A stretch of DNA of 64,000 nt, from contig NZ_JACHKA010000001.1 in the NCBI RefSeq assembly GCF_014203955.1, positions 62,001-126,000 of the forward strand, in the 5' to 3' direction. The position numbers and the translations under genes were made by a program. This document shows positions 19,072 to 27,937 of this stretch, one piece after another. The notes beneath the pieces were generated by a model, which was given only the letters and a program-made list of their open reading frames with translations, was not told the origin of the DNA and did not search any database. The stretch comes from Sphingobium lignivorans. GTDB lineage: Bacteria; Pseudomonadota; Alphaproteobacteria; Sphingomonadales; Sphingomonadaceae. Every line of letters starts with the position of its first letter. Position 1 is the stretch's first letter.

Positions 19072-20373
19072 TCAGTTGTAGGCGCGCTCGCCGTGCTCGC
19101 CGAGGTCGAGGCCTTCCTGCTCGACTTCCGGCGTGACACGCAGGCCCACCGTGAACTTGGCGATCGTGAAGGCGATTGCGGCACCGACGGCGGCCCAGAT
19201 GACCGCGACGGCCGTCGCGAACAACTGCGTGCCGAGCTGGGCACCGATCGCGTAGTCGGCATCACCCGGCCCGCCGAAGCCCGGCGCGTAAGTGAATGCC
19301 ACACCGATCGAGCCGAGGATGCCCGCAATGCCGTGAATGCCGAACACGTCTGCCGTATCGTCAAAGCCCAGCGCCGGCTTGATCTTCGTGACGAAGACGT
19401 AGCAGAGCACCGAAGCGATCGCGCCGAGGATGATGGCGCCGAACGGACCGCTGTTGCCCGCGGCAGGCGTAATCGCGACGAGACCGGCGATCACGCCCGA
19501 GCAGGCGCCCAGCAGGCTCGACTTGTGACCGGCGACCTTCTCCACGACGAGCCAGGCAACCGCCGCCGCCGCCGTGGCGGTGAAGGTGTTGATCATGGCA
19601 AGTCCGGCCGCGCCATTGGCACCGAGCGCCGAACCGGCATTGAAGCCGAACCAGCCGACCCACAGCAGGCCGGTGCCGATCAGCGTCATCGTCATCGAGT
19701 GCGGCGGCATCGGCTCCTTGGGAAAGCCGATACGCTTGCCGAGGATGAGGCAGCCGACCAGGCCCGACACGCCGGCATTGATGTGCACGACCGTGCCACC
19801 GGCGAAATCCAGCGCGCCCCGCTCGAAGAAGAAGCCACCGGCCGACCACACCATGTGCGCCAGCGGGAAATAGACGATCGTCAGCCACACAACGGCGAAG
19901 ATCATCAGGCCCGAGAACTTCACGCGCTCCGCCGTCGCACCGACGACGAGCGCCGCGGTGATGGCCGCGAAGGTCATCTGGAAGCTGATGAACACATATT
20001 CGGGAATGGTGCCGGACAGCGTGTCAGGCGTGATGCCGGCGAGGAAAAGCTTGCCGCCATCGCCGATGAACGTGCCCTCGCCGCTGAATGCAAGGCTGTA
20101 GCCCCAGCTCACCCAGACCAGCATCGCCACGCAGGCAATGCCAAGCACCTGAGTCAGCATGGACAGCATGTTCTTGGCCCGCAACAGGCCGCCATAGAAA
20201 AGCGCCAGACCGGGCACGATCATGGCGAGAACAAGCACGGTGGAGACGAGCATCCAGCCCGTGTCACCGGTGTCGAGCGTCGGGACCTCTTCCTGTGCCC
20301 ATGCGGGCACCGCGGCGAAGAGCGAAAGGGCCGTTGCCCCCGCCACGCCGCAGATCTTCTTGATCGGTGTCAT
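19072..20373 (-). CDS. amtB: Ammonium transporter AmtB
   Basis: A 433-residue trimeric ammonium channel with a cleavable-looking N-terminal signal (SLFAAVPAWA followed by Q), as in E. coli AmtB. Eleven membrane helices are expected; GLALFYGGLLRAKN, FAGGTVVHINAGVSGLVG (conserved pore His) and FGIHGIAGILGSIGVAF (second pore-His helix) are family landmarks. It lies 15 bp downstream of glnK in one operon, the standard arrangement allowing PII to plug the channel when nitrogen is plentiful. Transcription is likely sigma-54/NtrC dependent through the promoter upstream of glnK. Confidence 0.97.
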   Translation of the reverse strand: MTPIKKICGVAGATALSLFAAVPAWAQEEVPTLDTGDTGWMLVSTVLVLAMIVPGLALFYGGLLRAKNMLSMLTQVLGIACVAMLVWVSWGYSLAFSGEGTFIGDGGKLFLAGITPDTLSGTIPEYVFISFQMTFAAITAALVVGATAERVKFSGLMIFAVVWLTIVYFPLAHMVWSAGGFFFERGALDFAGGTVVHINAGVSGLVGCLILGKRIGFPKEPMPPHSMTMTLIGTGLLWVGWFGFNAGSALGANGAAGLAMINTFTATAAAAVAWLVVEKVAGHKSSLLGACSGVIAGLVAITPAAGNSGPFGAIILGAIASVLCYVFVTKIKPALGFDDTADVFGIHGIAGILGSIGVAFTYAPGFGGPGDADYAIGAQLGTQLFATAVAVIWAAVGAAIAFTIAKFTVGLRVTPEVEQEGLDLGEHGERAYN

Positions 20374-20388
20374 GCGTTACCCCCTTTG

Positions 20389-20757
<369 letters not shown>

Positions 20758-20759
20758 TC

Positions 20760-20776
20760 AAGCAAGCACCGTGCCA
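20760..20776 (-). promoter_or_regulatory. Sigma-54 promoter of glnK-amtB
   Basis: On the minus strand the sequence TGGCACGGTGCTTGCTT matches the RpoN consensus TGGCACG-N4-TTGCWT fully, with the invariant GG and GC separated by exactly 10 nt (GG at 20775-20774, GC at 20763-20762). The predicted transcription start is near 20750, about 22 bases before the glnK ATG. An imperfect dyad GTGCATCGGCGCAC (20806-20819) upstream could be part of an NtrC site, but this is weak. Confidence 0.92.
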
Positions 20777-20935
20777 ATCGATTAACGGAGCATTAAAGCG
20801 GGACCGTGCATCGGCGCACCTCGCTGCGACGCACAATTTTTAAGCAGCGGTTCCGGCCTGCTCAAAAAACAGGCAGCAGAAGAGCGGTTATTGTCCGGGA
20901 ACTGGTCGGCTTAGGGAGTATGCGCGAGGGCGCGC

Positions 20936-21286
20936 GCCCGTTCCCATCAGCATTGCTTTTTTCCCTGTCCTACATCCCTTCCCTTGTGGCAGCCCCTGCC
21001 GCACGCCTCCTTCTGGAAACAGGCAGGCAAGGCACGGCTCATTCTCAATCAGGGACCTTCATCGTCCGTCGGGTCGCGCAGGCTTGCTGGAACAGACACT
21101 GGCGTCCGCCGCATCGAAAGGTGATGGAAGCGGAAGATGACACGGACGGGTCGTCATCTTTGTGAACTTCCAGACCGCAATGCCATGTTGGACCGGTATG
21201 GCCGAGCCTCGCGCCGTCCGCGCTTTCCATCCTGTCCGCATGATCACCGGTCTTGTCAGGGCTCCGCGAATCATCCTGCCCAGCCC
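20936..21286 (-). repeat. Dispersed repeat of about 350 bp, copy A
   Basis: This stretch, read on the minus strand, aligns along its whole length with 30555-30905 on the plus strand. Shared blocks include GATTCGCGGAG, GTTGGACCGG, GGAAGCGGAAGATGACACG, GAGCCGTGCCTTGCCTGCC and GTAGGACAGGG. A small frame from ATG 21241 to 21059 (60 codons, MRTGW... TRPCHLPLP) is shared with copy B; the differences between the copies include several synonymous changes and a 12-base (4-codon) indel, as expected of a translated peptide. With the sigma-54 promoter it accounts for most of the 20728-21314 gap. Confidence 0.8.
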
Positions 21287-21314
21287 TTGAGCGCCATCTC
21301 CAAGCGAGGGGAGA

Positions 21315-22211
21315 TCAGCCGTGGAGGGATCGCGGACGGGCCTGGCGGTAGCTGCCGAGCAGACGCACCCATTTGCTATGGAAGCTCAGCTCCTCGAGTG
21401 CACGATCCACGGCCGGATCGCCCGGCATGCCTTCGATGTCCGCATAGAATTCGGTCGCGGAGAAGCTGGCGCCGCGCTGGTAGCTCTCCAGCTTGGTCAT
21501 GTTCACCCCATTGGTGGCAAAGCCGCCCATCGCCTTGTAGAGCGCCGCGGGCACATTCTTCACCTCGAACAGGAAGCTCGTCATCACCGGCTCATCGCGC
21601 GAGGGCAGTTCGGGGTCGCGAGCCAGGACGACGAACCGCGTCACATTGTCTTCGCTGTCCTCGATATTCTCCTCATGGATCACGAGGTCGTAGAGCTCGG
21701 CTGCCAGCGTGGGCGCAATGGCGGCCGCCCCCGGTTCGCGCACCTCGGCTACCAGAGCGGCAGCGCCGGCGGTGTCGGCATAGACGATGGGCCGGATCCC
21801 GTGCGCACGCAGATATTTCCGGCATTGGCCAAGGGCCTGCACATGGCTAAGCGCGCTGACGGGAGGCGTGGTATCCGCGCTCATCAGCGTGTGCCGAATG
21901 GGGAGGAAGAATTCGTCGGTGATATGGAGCCCGGACTCGGGCAGCAGGAAATGCATGTCCGCCACGCGTCCGTGCAGCGAATTCTCGATCGGGATCATGG
22001 CCCGGTCCGCTCGCCCTTCCCGCACCGCATCCAGCGCATCCTCGAAGCTGAAGCAGGGCAGCGGAAGCGCCTCGGGCGCGTATTTCATGACTGCGAGATG
22101 CGAGTTGGCCCCGGGCGCGCCCTGGAATGTGATGGCGCGCGCGGGAACGCCCGCAGCGGCGTCCATCATCTCGGCGACCAGGCGGCGTGCGGGGAGGGGA
22201 TAATTGTCCAT
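21315..22211 (-). CDS. pheA: Prephenate dehydratase
   Basis: A 298-residue monofunctional enzyme converting prephenate to phenylpyruvate in phenylalanine synthesis. The catalytic domain shows ITFQGAPGANSHLAV, MIPIENSLHGRVADMHFLL and EDNVTRFVVL (the conserved TRF motif); the C-terminal ACT domain (about 190-285) has FLFEVKNVPAALYKAMGGFATNGVNMTKLES and should bind Phe for feedback control. There is no chorismate mutase domain. The start at 22211 (MDNYPLPARRLVAEMMDAAAG) is preferred to a 40-residue longer form of non-coding character. It is divergent from the cytochrome gene, 181 bp away. Confidence 0.95.
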   Translation of the reverse strand: MDNYPLPARRLVAEMMDAAAGVPARAITFQGAPGANSHLAVMKYAPEALPLPCFSFEDALDAVREGRADRAMIPIENSLHGRVADMHFLLPESGLHITDEFFLPIRHTLMSADTTPPVSALSHVQALGQCRKYLRAHGIRPIVYADTAGAAALVAEVREPGAAAIAPTLAAELYDLVIHEENIEDSEDNVTRFVVLARDPELPSRDEPVMTSFLFEVKNVPAALYKAMGGFATNGVNMTKLESYQRGASFSATEFYADIEGMPGDPAVDRALEELSFHSKWVRLLGSYRQARPRSLHG

Positions 22212-22392
22212 GTCGGCCGCAGCGCTTAGGACTTCGGGCCGAGCCGCGCAAGGCGCGGTCGCGGCGGGGCGGGGGCGAGGGCCTTTCCCGGACTTGCACC
22301 CACGCGGCGCAGTCATTAAGGGAGCGCGCACAAGGGGCGCCGGAGCATCGCGGTCGGAGGGTCGCGCCGGTCAATTCGGAGACAGAAACCGC

Positions 22393-23022
22393 ATGAGCGA
22401 TCGTTTCAACACCATTGCGGGCTGGGCACTGTTCGCCGGCATCATTGCGCTGGGCAGTGGCATTATCAGCAGCAAGCTGTTCCACGGTGAGCGGCCCGAG
22501 CCGATGGGCTACGCCATCGAGGGCGTCGAGGCAGAAGGCGCCGGCGGTGCCTCCGGGCCGTCGCTCAACACGCTGCTCGCGAGTGCTGACGTTGCGGCCG
22601 GCGAAAAGGTTTTCGCCAAGTGCGTGGCGTGCCACACGATCAATCAGGGTGGCGCCAACGGCATCGGTCCCAACCTCTGGGGCGTGGTCGGCGAGGAAAT
22701 TGCTCACGGCCGTGGTGGCTTCGCCTTCTCCAACGCGCTCAAGGAAGTGGGCGGAAGCTGGACATTTGAACAGCTCGATCATTGGCTGGCCTCTCCCCGG
22801 GCATTCGCCAATGGCACGAAGATGAGCTTTGCCGGTCTCAGCAAGCCGGAAGACCGGGCGAATGTCATCGCCTACATGAATGCGCAGGGCACCAACCTGC
22901 CACTCCCGGCTGCCGATGCCGAAGCAGCTCCGGCAGAAGGCGACAACGCAGCGGCGCCCGCCGAAGGCGAGAATGCCGCAGCACCTGCCGAAGCCGGGAA
23001 CGCCGCCGCGCCGGCCGAGTAA
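22393..23022 (+). CDS. Membrane-anchored class I cytochrome c
   Basis: A 209-residue protein: one N-terminal anchor helix (FNTIAGWALFAGIIALGSGIIS), a class I cytochrome c domain with haem motif CVACH and the axial Met in TKMSFAGL, and an Ala/Pro/Glu-rich C-terminal tail made of repeats of the form AAPAEGxN. It resembles the CycM/cyt c552 type that shuttles electrons between the bc1 complex and terminal oxidases while tethered on the periplasmic face. The ATG at 22393 is chosen because the anchor begins there. A strong terminator follows. Confidence 0.93.
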   Translation: MSDRFNTIAGWALFAGIIALGSGIISSKLFHGERPEPMGYAIEGVEAEGAGGASGPSLNTLLASADVAAGEKVFAKCVACHTINQGGANGIGPNLWGVVGEEIAHGRGGFAFSNALKEVGGSWTFEQLDHWLASPRAFANGTKMSFAGLSKPEDRANVIAYMNAQGTNLPLPAADAEAAPAEGDNAAAPAEGENAAAPAEAGNAAAPAE

Positions 23023-23051
23023 AATCGCATCTACCGTTGAATGCGGTCACG

Positions 23052-23077
23052 AAGGCGGGTGCTTGCACCCGCCTTTT
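23052..23077. terminator. Bidirectional terminator between cytochrome c and LOG-family genes
   Basis: AAGGCGGGTGC (23052-23062) is perfectly complementary to GCACCCGCCTT (23065-23075), followed by TTTT on the plus side. It sits 30 bp after the cytochrome stop and just before the stop of the convergent gene. Confidence 0.85.
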
Positions 23078-23082
23078 GCGTA

Positions 23083-23964
23083 TCAGCAACCCGGATCCGC
23101 GCCGCTTTCCCCATAGAATTCGTCGACCACGCGCCACGCCTCTTCCGCCGTCTCGACCCAGTTGATGAGATCCAGGTCGTGAGGGCTGATGACGCCTTCC
23201 TCAGCCAGCGCGTCGAAGTTGACGACACGCGTCCAGAACTCCCGTCCGAACAGGAGGATGGGGATTGGCTTCATCTTGCCGGTCTGCACCAGGGTCAGCA
23301 GCTCGAAGAACTCGTCAAACGTGCCGAAACCGCCCGGGAAGACGGCCAGAGCCCGTGCCCGCAGCGTGAAGTGCATCTTGCGCAGCGCGAAATAGTGGAA
23401 CTGGAACGAGAGGTCCGGCGTCACATAGGGATTGGGATTCTGCTCGTGCGGCAGCACGATGTTGAGGCCGATGGTCTGCGCACCCACATCCGCCGCACCG
23501 CGATTGGCAGCCTCCATGATCGAGGGACCACCGCCGGAACACACGACGAAATTGCGGCAACCCGCGGCGTTCACCGGAAACTGGGCCGCGATGCGCGCGA
23601 GCTTGCGCGCTTCCTCATAATAGCGGGCTTTGGCCGCCAGCCGCTCGGCGACCTTGCGTTCCTGAGGCGTCCTGGCAGCCTCGATCCGCGCCTGCGCCGC
23701 TTCCGGCTCGGGGATGCGTGCTGAACCGTAGAAGACGAAGGTGGACGCGATCCTGGCCTCGTCCAGCAGCAGCTCCGGCTTGAGCAGCTCGAGCTGAAAA
23801 CGCACCGGCCGCAGGTCGGGGCGCAGCAGGAACTCCGGGTCCTGAAATGCCAGCGTGTAGGATTTGCTTTCGGTCTGCGGCGTCGGAATGGCGCGCCGCG
23901 CATCCCGCGCTTCCTCGATGGCCGGGCGGAACTTGCTTTCGTTTACGGAACCATGCTCACTCAT
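23083..23964 (-). CDS. LOG-family (TIGR00730) nucleotide phosphoribohydrolase-like protein
   Basis: A 293-residue Rossmann-fold protein with the two LOG signatures, GGGPSIMEAANRGA and PGGFGTFDEFFE, which bind nucleotide monophosphate and supply catalytic Arg/Glu. Related enzymes hydrolyse AMP or cytokinin riboside monophosphates to the free base. It has an N-terminal extension of about 90 residues before the core, as in the larger bacterial subgroup. The true substrate is not known. Confidence 0.88.
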   Translation of the reverse strand: MSEHGSVNESKFRPAIEEARDARRAIPTPQTESKSYTLAFQDPEFLLRPDLRPVRFQLELLKPELLLDEARIASTFVFYGSARIPEPEAAQARIEAARTPQERKVAERLAAKARYYEEARKLARIAAQFPVNAAGCRNFVVCSGGGPSIMEAANRGAADVGAQTIGLNIVLPHEQNPNPYVTPDLSFQFHYFALRKMHFTLRARALAVFPGGFGTFDEFFELLTLVQTGKMKPIPILLFGREFWTRVVNFDALAEEGVISPHDLDLINWVETAEEAWRVVDEFYGESGADPGC

Positions 23965-24006
23965 GCGCGGGCGCTAGACGATTTCCGGCGGGAAGGAAAC
24001 GCCGGA

Positions 24007-24693
24007 CTAGCGGCAGAAGCTGCGGCCGCTGCTTCCGGCGTTCGCCATGTCGAGATGAAAATGATCGCGGTGCGCAGCATTATAGTCGGGCCCCAGCACC
24101 GTGCGGAAGCGTTTGCAGGCGCTCTGGTGCAACACGCGGAGGAACTGTGCCGAGGGGCCGTCCCCGCGCCAGTCGTCCACGAGGCTGATTCGCCGGCCGT
24201 CGGCGAGAACGAACGCCGCCACGTCCACGGCATTTGCTTGGGCGTGCTCGCTGCGCTTGCCCGCGATCGTGCCGCCCGTGCCGCGCACGTCCCGGCAGGC
24301 ATAAGTGCCGAAAGTCTCGATGCGGACCACTTCGCTGCCGAGATAGAGCCGCGCAGCGGGACGCACTGCATAGCGCGCCCAGGCTGCGAAATGGGCCGCA
24401 AGGGGGCAAGTCATCGGGCCGAGATTGGCTGTGGGCGTGCCGATATCCATGAGCTTGATGGTATCGATCGTCGCGCAGCCGCCGCCGCGGTCCTGATTGG
24501 GCAGGGGCTGGTAGCGCACCTTGGCGGCGTCGAGCTTGGCCGCGCACATGCGAAAGCTCTCGCTGTTCGGCATGGCCGAAGGCGGCGCGGCTGGTCGGGT
24601 CACCCTGCCCTGCCGCACGACGCTATGGTCCGCGCACGCGGCAACACTCGCGATCGCGACCAGCGCGGCGAGCCTGACAGACAAAGACGTCAT
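24007..24693 (-). CDS. Extensin-like family lipoprotein
   Basis: A 228-residue protein starting MTSLSVRLAALVAIASVAAC; VAAC is a lipobox, so a lipoprotein is likely. The rest matches the bacterial extensin-like C-terminal family: GGGCATIDTIKL, FGTYACRDVRGTGGTIAGKRSEHAQANAVDV and HRDHFHLD. The conserved His/Asp pattern (SEHA..AVDVA...HRDHFH) resembles the D-Ala-D-Ala carboxypeptidase (MEROPS M15-like) fold, suggesting a peptidoglycan-related metal enzyme; this is an inference. An ATG at 24708 would add five residues. Confidence 0.88.
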   Translation of the reverse strand: MTSLSVRLAALVAIASVAACADHSVVRQGRVTRPAAPPSAMPNSESFRMCAAKLDAAKVRYQPLPNQDRGGGCATIDTIKLMDIGTPTANLGPMTCPLAAHFAAWARYAVRPAARLYLGSEVVRIETFGTYACRDVRGTGGTIAGKRSEHAQANAVDVAAFVLADGRRISLVDDWRGDGPSAQFLRVLHQSACKRFRTVLGPDYNAAHRDHFHLDMANAGSSGRSFCR

Positions 24694-24982
24694 TCCCGTC
24701 CCGACCATGACGCGAGCATCAGCATGGACATGGTTAACAAAGGGTTAAGCGCCCCGGCAGAGCGAGCCCAGCCGAGTCGAAACCGGGGCAGGCTGCCGTC
24801 GACGCTTCCTGGCGCCGGGCGTTCAGGCGCAGAGCGTGCCTCCTCCTGGGTCGGGGCTCGCGCGCCCATGAATGCGTGCGGAGGCCACAACGCGGCTTGA
24901 CTTTGGCGTGGCTGAGCGTAGGGCCGCCGACGGGCCACGCGGTCCCAACGCCGCGCGTGCTCTCTGCAAGGAGACGCAACAC

Positions 24983-26131
24983 ATGACTGAGGTTACCAAG
25001 CCGGGCGTCAAGCCCGCGCGCCCCCATTTCTCGTCCGGACCCTGCGCCAAGCCGCCGGGCTACAGCCCCGACAAGCTGGCCACTGCCGTCCTTGGACGTT
25101 CCCATCGCTCGAAACTCGGCAAGGATCGCCTCGCATATTGCATCTCCCTGATGCGCGAGCTGCTGAACCTGCCCGAGACGCATCGCATCGGCATCGTGCC
25201 CGGCTCGGACACCGGCGCCTTCGAGATGGCGATGTGGACGATGCTTGGTGCCCGCCCGGTCACGACGCTCGCTTGGGAGAGCTTCGGTGAAGGTTGGGTC
25301 ACCGATGCCGCCAAGCAGCTCAAGCTCGATCCCACGGTGATCCGTGCCGATTACGGCCAGCTCCCCGATCTTGCACAGGTCGACTGGTCGAACGACGTGC
25401 TGTTCACCTGGAACGGCACCACGAGCGGCGTGCGTGTGCCTGACGGCGACTGGATCGCTGACGATCGCGAAGGCCTCTGCTTCGCGGATGCGACCAGCGC
25501 GGTTTTCGCCTACGACCTTCCCTGGGACAAGATCGACGTCGCCACCTTCTCCTGGCAGAAGGTGCTGGGCGGCGAAGGCGGCCATGGCGTTCTGATCCTC
25601 GGCCCCCGCGCGGTCGAGCGGCTGGAAAGCTACACGCCGAGCTGGCCGCTGCCCAAAGTGTTCCGCCTCATGTCCAAGGGCAGGCTCGCCGAGGGCGTGT
25701 TCAAGGGCGAGACGATCAATACGCCGTCCATGCTTGCGGTCGAGGACGCGATCTTCGCGCTCGAATGGGCGAAGACAATTGGCGGCGCGCAGGGCCTCAT
25801 CGCTCGCGCGCAGGCCAATGCCGATGCGCTCAATGCCATCGTGGAATCGCGCGACTGGCTCGGGCACCTGGCTGCCGATCCGGCGACCCGCTCGATCACC
25901 AGCGTCTGCCTGACCGTCGAGGGCGCCGATGCCGACTTCATCAAGAAGATGGCCTCGCTGCTCGAGAAGGCCGACGCCGCTTATGACGTCGCGGGCTATC
26001 GCGATGCACCGGCTGGCCTGCGCATCTGGTGCGGCGCCACGGTCGACACGGCGGATATCGAGGCGCTCGGCCCGTGGCTCGACTGGGCCTATGCCGAGAC
26101 CAGGGCCGCGCTGAGCGCGACGGCCGCCTGA
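24983..26131 (+). CDS. serC: Phosphoserine aminotransferase
   Basis: A 382-residue PLP enzyme making phosphoserine from 3-phosphohydroxypyruvate and glutamate. The opening ARPHFSSGPCAKPPGY and the PLP-lysine segment ATFSWQKVLGGEGGHGVL identify the alphaproteobacterial SerC type. The start at 24983 has a strong AAGGAGA site (24968-24974); a longer frame from 24872 is rejected. serA follows 109 bp downstream in the same direction, with an inverted-repeat element between them. Confidence 0.95.
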   Translation: MTEVTKPGVKPARPHFSSGPCAKPPGYSPDKLATAVLGRSHRSKLGKDRLAYCISLMRELLNLPETHRIGIVPGSDTGAFEMAMWTMLGARPVTTLAWESFGEGWVTDAAKQLKLDPTVIRADYGQLPDLAQVDWSNDVLFTWNGTTSGVRVPDGDWIADDREGLCFADATSAVFAYDLPWDKIDVATFSWQKVLGGEGGHGVLILGPRAVERLESYTPSWPLPKVFRLMSKGRLAEGVFKGETINTPSMLAVEDAIFALEWAKTIGGAQGLIARAQANADALNAIVESRDWLGHLAADPATRSITSVCLTVEGADADFIKKMASLLEKADAAYDVAGYRDAPAGLRIWCGATVDTADIEALGPWLDWAYAETRAALSATAA

Positions 26132-26141
26132 TCCCATCCCT

Positions 26142-26220
26142 CGTCATTCCCGCGAACGCGGGAATCCAGACCACAGCAGCGCTTCATCGCCTCTGGATCC
26201 CCGCGTTCGCGGGGATGACG
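26142..26220. repeat. Long inverted repeat of the CGTCATTCCCGCG intergenic type
   Basis: Two 28-bp arms (26142-26169 and 26193-26220) are reverse complements at 26 of 28 positions and flank a 23-nt loop. The arms begin CGTCATTCCCGCGAACGC, a sequence widespread as an intergenic palindromic element in proteobacteria. In the serC-serA transcript it would fold into a very stable stem, so it could attenuate or protect mRNA. No transposase or target duplication is visible. Confidence 0.85.
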
Positions 26221-26240
26221 AAATTCCAAGGACAAGACAC

Positions 26241-27824
26241 ATGACCAAGCCCAAAGTTCTCATTTCCGACAAGATGGACCCTCAGGCCGCGCAGATCTTC
26301 CGCGAGCGGGGCTGCGAGGTGGACGAGATCACTGGCCTGAAGCCCGAGGAACTGATCGAGATCATCGGCAAATATGATGGCCTTGCCATCCGCTCCTCGA
26401 CCAAGGTGACCAAGGAGATCATCGACGCCGCCACCAATCTCAAGGTGATCGGTCGCGCCGGCATCGGTGTCGACAATGTCGACATCCCCTATGCTTCGGC
26501 CAAGGGCATCGTCGTCATGAACACCCCGTTCGGCAACTCGATCACCACCGCCGAGCACGCCATCGCGCTCATGTTCGCGCTCGCTCGCCAACTGCCGGAG
26601 GCGGATGCCAGCACCCAGGCCGGCAAATGGGAAAAGAACCGCTTCATGGGTGTCGAGGTGACGGGCAAGACGCTCGGTCTGATCGGCGCGGGCAATATCG
26701 GGTCCATCGTCGCCAGCCGCGCCCTTGGCCTGCGCATGAAGGTCGTGGCGTTCGATCCCTTCCTTACCCCGGAACGCGCGATCGAGATGGGCGCGGAGAA
26801 AGTCGATCTGGAGACGCTGCTGGCGAAGGCGGATTTCATCACCCTGCACACGCCGCTCACGGACCAGACCCGCAACATTCTTTCCGCCGAGAATCTGGCG
26901 AAGACCAAGAAGGGCGTGCGCATCATCAATTGCGCGCGCGGCGGCCTGATCGACGAGGCGGCGCTCAAGGAAGGCCTGGAGAGCGGTCATATCGCCGGTG
27001 CCGCGCTGGACGTGTTCGCGGTTGAACCTGCCAAGGAGAACCCGCTGTTCGGCACGCCCAATTTCATCTCCACGCCGCATCTGGGCGCTTCCACCAGCGA
27101 GGCGCAGGTGAACGTGGCGTTGCAGGTGGCCGAGCAGCTCAGCGATTATCTCATCTCCGGCGGCGTCACCAACGCGCTGAACATGCCGAGCCTCTCGGCG
27201 GAAGAAGCGCCCAAGCTGCGGCCCTATATGGCGCTGGCCGAAAAGCTCGGCAGCATGATCGGCCAGCTCTCGCATGACGTCATCCCGCGCATCTCGATCC
27301 ACACCGAGGGCGCGGCCGCCGAGCTCAACCAGAAGCCCATCGTCTCGGCCGTGCTCGCCGGTTTCCTGCGCACGCAGACGGACACGGTGAACATGGTGAA
27401 CGCGCCCTTCCTCGCCCGCGAGCGCGGCATCGAAGTACGCGAGATCAAGACCGAGCGCGAAGGTGACTATCACACGCTGGTGCGCGTCTCGGTCAAGACC
27501 TCGCAGGGCGAGCGCTCGGTGGCGGGAACGCTGTTCGGCAATGCTGCGCCGCGCCTCGTCGAGCTGTTCGGCATCAAGGTCGAGGCCGATCTCGATGGCA
27601 ACATGCTCTACATCGCCAACACGGATGCGCCCGGCTTCATCGGCGCGGTGGGCACCACGCTGGGCGAGGCCGGCATCAATATCGGCACGTTCCATCTGGG
27701 CCGGCGGGAAGCAGGCGGGGAGGCGATCCTGCTGCTTTCGGTCGACGGGTCCGTGCCGCAGGAACTGCTGTGCAAGATCGACGCGCTGCCGAGCGTGCGC
27801 CGCGTGACGCCGCTCAAATTCTGA
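26241..27824 (+). CDS. serA: D-3-phosphoglycerate dehydrogenase
   Basis: A 527-residue enzyme oxidising 3-phosphoglycerate, the first step of serine synthesis. The catalytic and NAD domains show GLIGAGNIGSIVASRALGL, NCARGGLIDEAAL (active-site Arg region) and STPHLGASTSEAQ (catalytic His). An allosteric-substrate-binding domain (about 325-450) and a C-terminal ACT domain (MLYIANTDAPGFIGAVGTTLG) make it the long type I form. It follows serC, giving two of the three pathway enzymes in one locus. Confidence 0.97.
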   Translation: MTKPKVLISDKMDPQAAQIFRERGCEVDEITGLKPEELIEIIGKYDGLAIRSSTKVTKEIIDAATNLKVIGRAGIGVDNVDIPYASAKGIVVMNTPFGNSITTAEHAIALMFALARQLPEADASTQAGKWEKNRFMGVEVTGKTLGLIGAGNIGSIVASRALGLRMKVVAFDPFLTPERAIEMGAEKVDLETLLAKADFITLHTPLTDQTRNILSAENLAKTKKGVRIINCARGGLIDEAALKEGLESGHIAGAALDVFAVEPAKENPLFGTPNFISTPHLGASTSEAQVNVALQVAEQLSDYLISGGVTNALNMPSLSAEEAPKLRPYMALAEKLGSMIGQLSHDVIPRISIHTEGAAAELNQKPIVSAVLAGFLRTQTDTVNMVNAPFLARERGIEVREIKTEREGDYHTLVRVSVKTSQGERSVAGTLFGNAAPRLVELFGIKVEADLDGNMLYIANTDAPGFIGAVGTTLGEAGINIGTFHLGRREAGGEAILLLSVDGSVPQELLCKIDALPSVRRVTPLKF

Positions 27825-27937
27825 ACCATGAGGCGCACGCTTCCGGCTCCCCGGGGGCGTGCGTCTGGCGGTCGTTTCAGGACGGATGCGATGAATTTCT
27901 CCTCGCCTGCGCGCCCAAATCGACTAAATGCCCGGCC

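Noticed and set aside
22926-23020. Repeats at the end of the cytochrome gene considered as a non-coding repeat
   Set aside because: They are in frame and encode an Ala/Pro/Glu tail continuous with the cytochrome.
24709-24982. Search for a riboswitch or leader peptide before serC
   Set aside because: No conserved aptamer core, terminator/antiterminator pair or runs of Ser codons was seen.
26142-26220. Long inverted repeat read as terminal repeats of an insertion sequence
   Set aside because: There is no room for a transposase (23-nt loop) and no target duplication; it is better described as an intergenic palindromic element.
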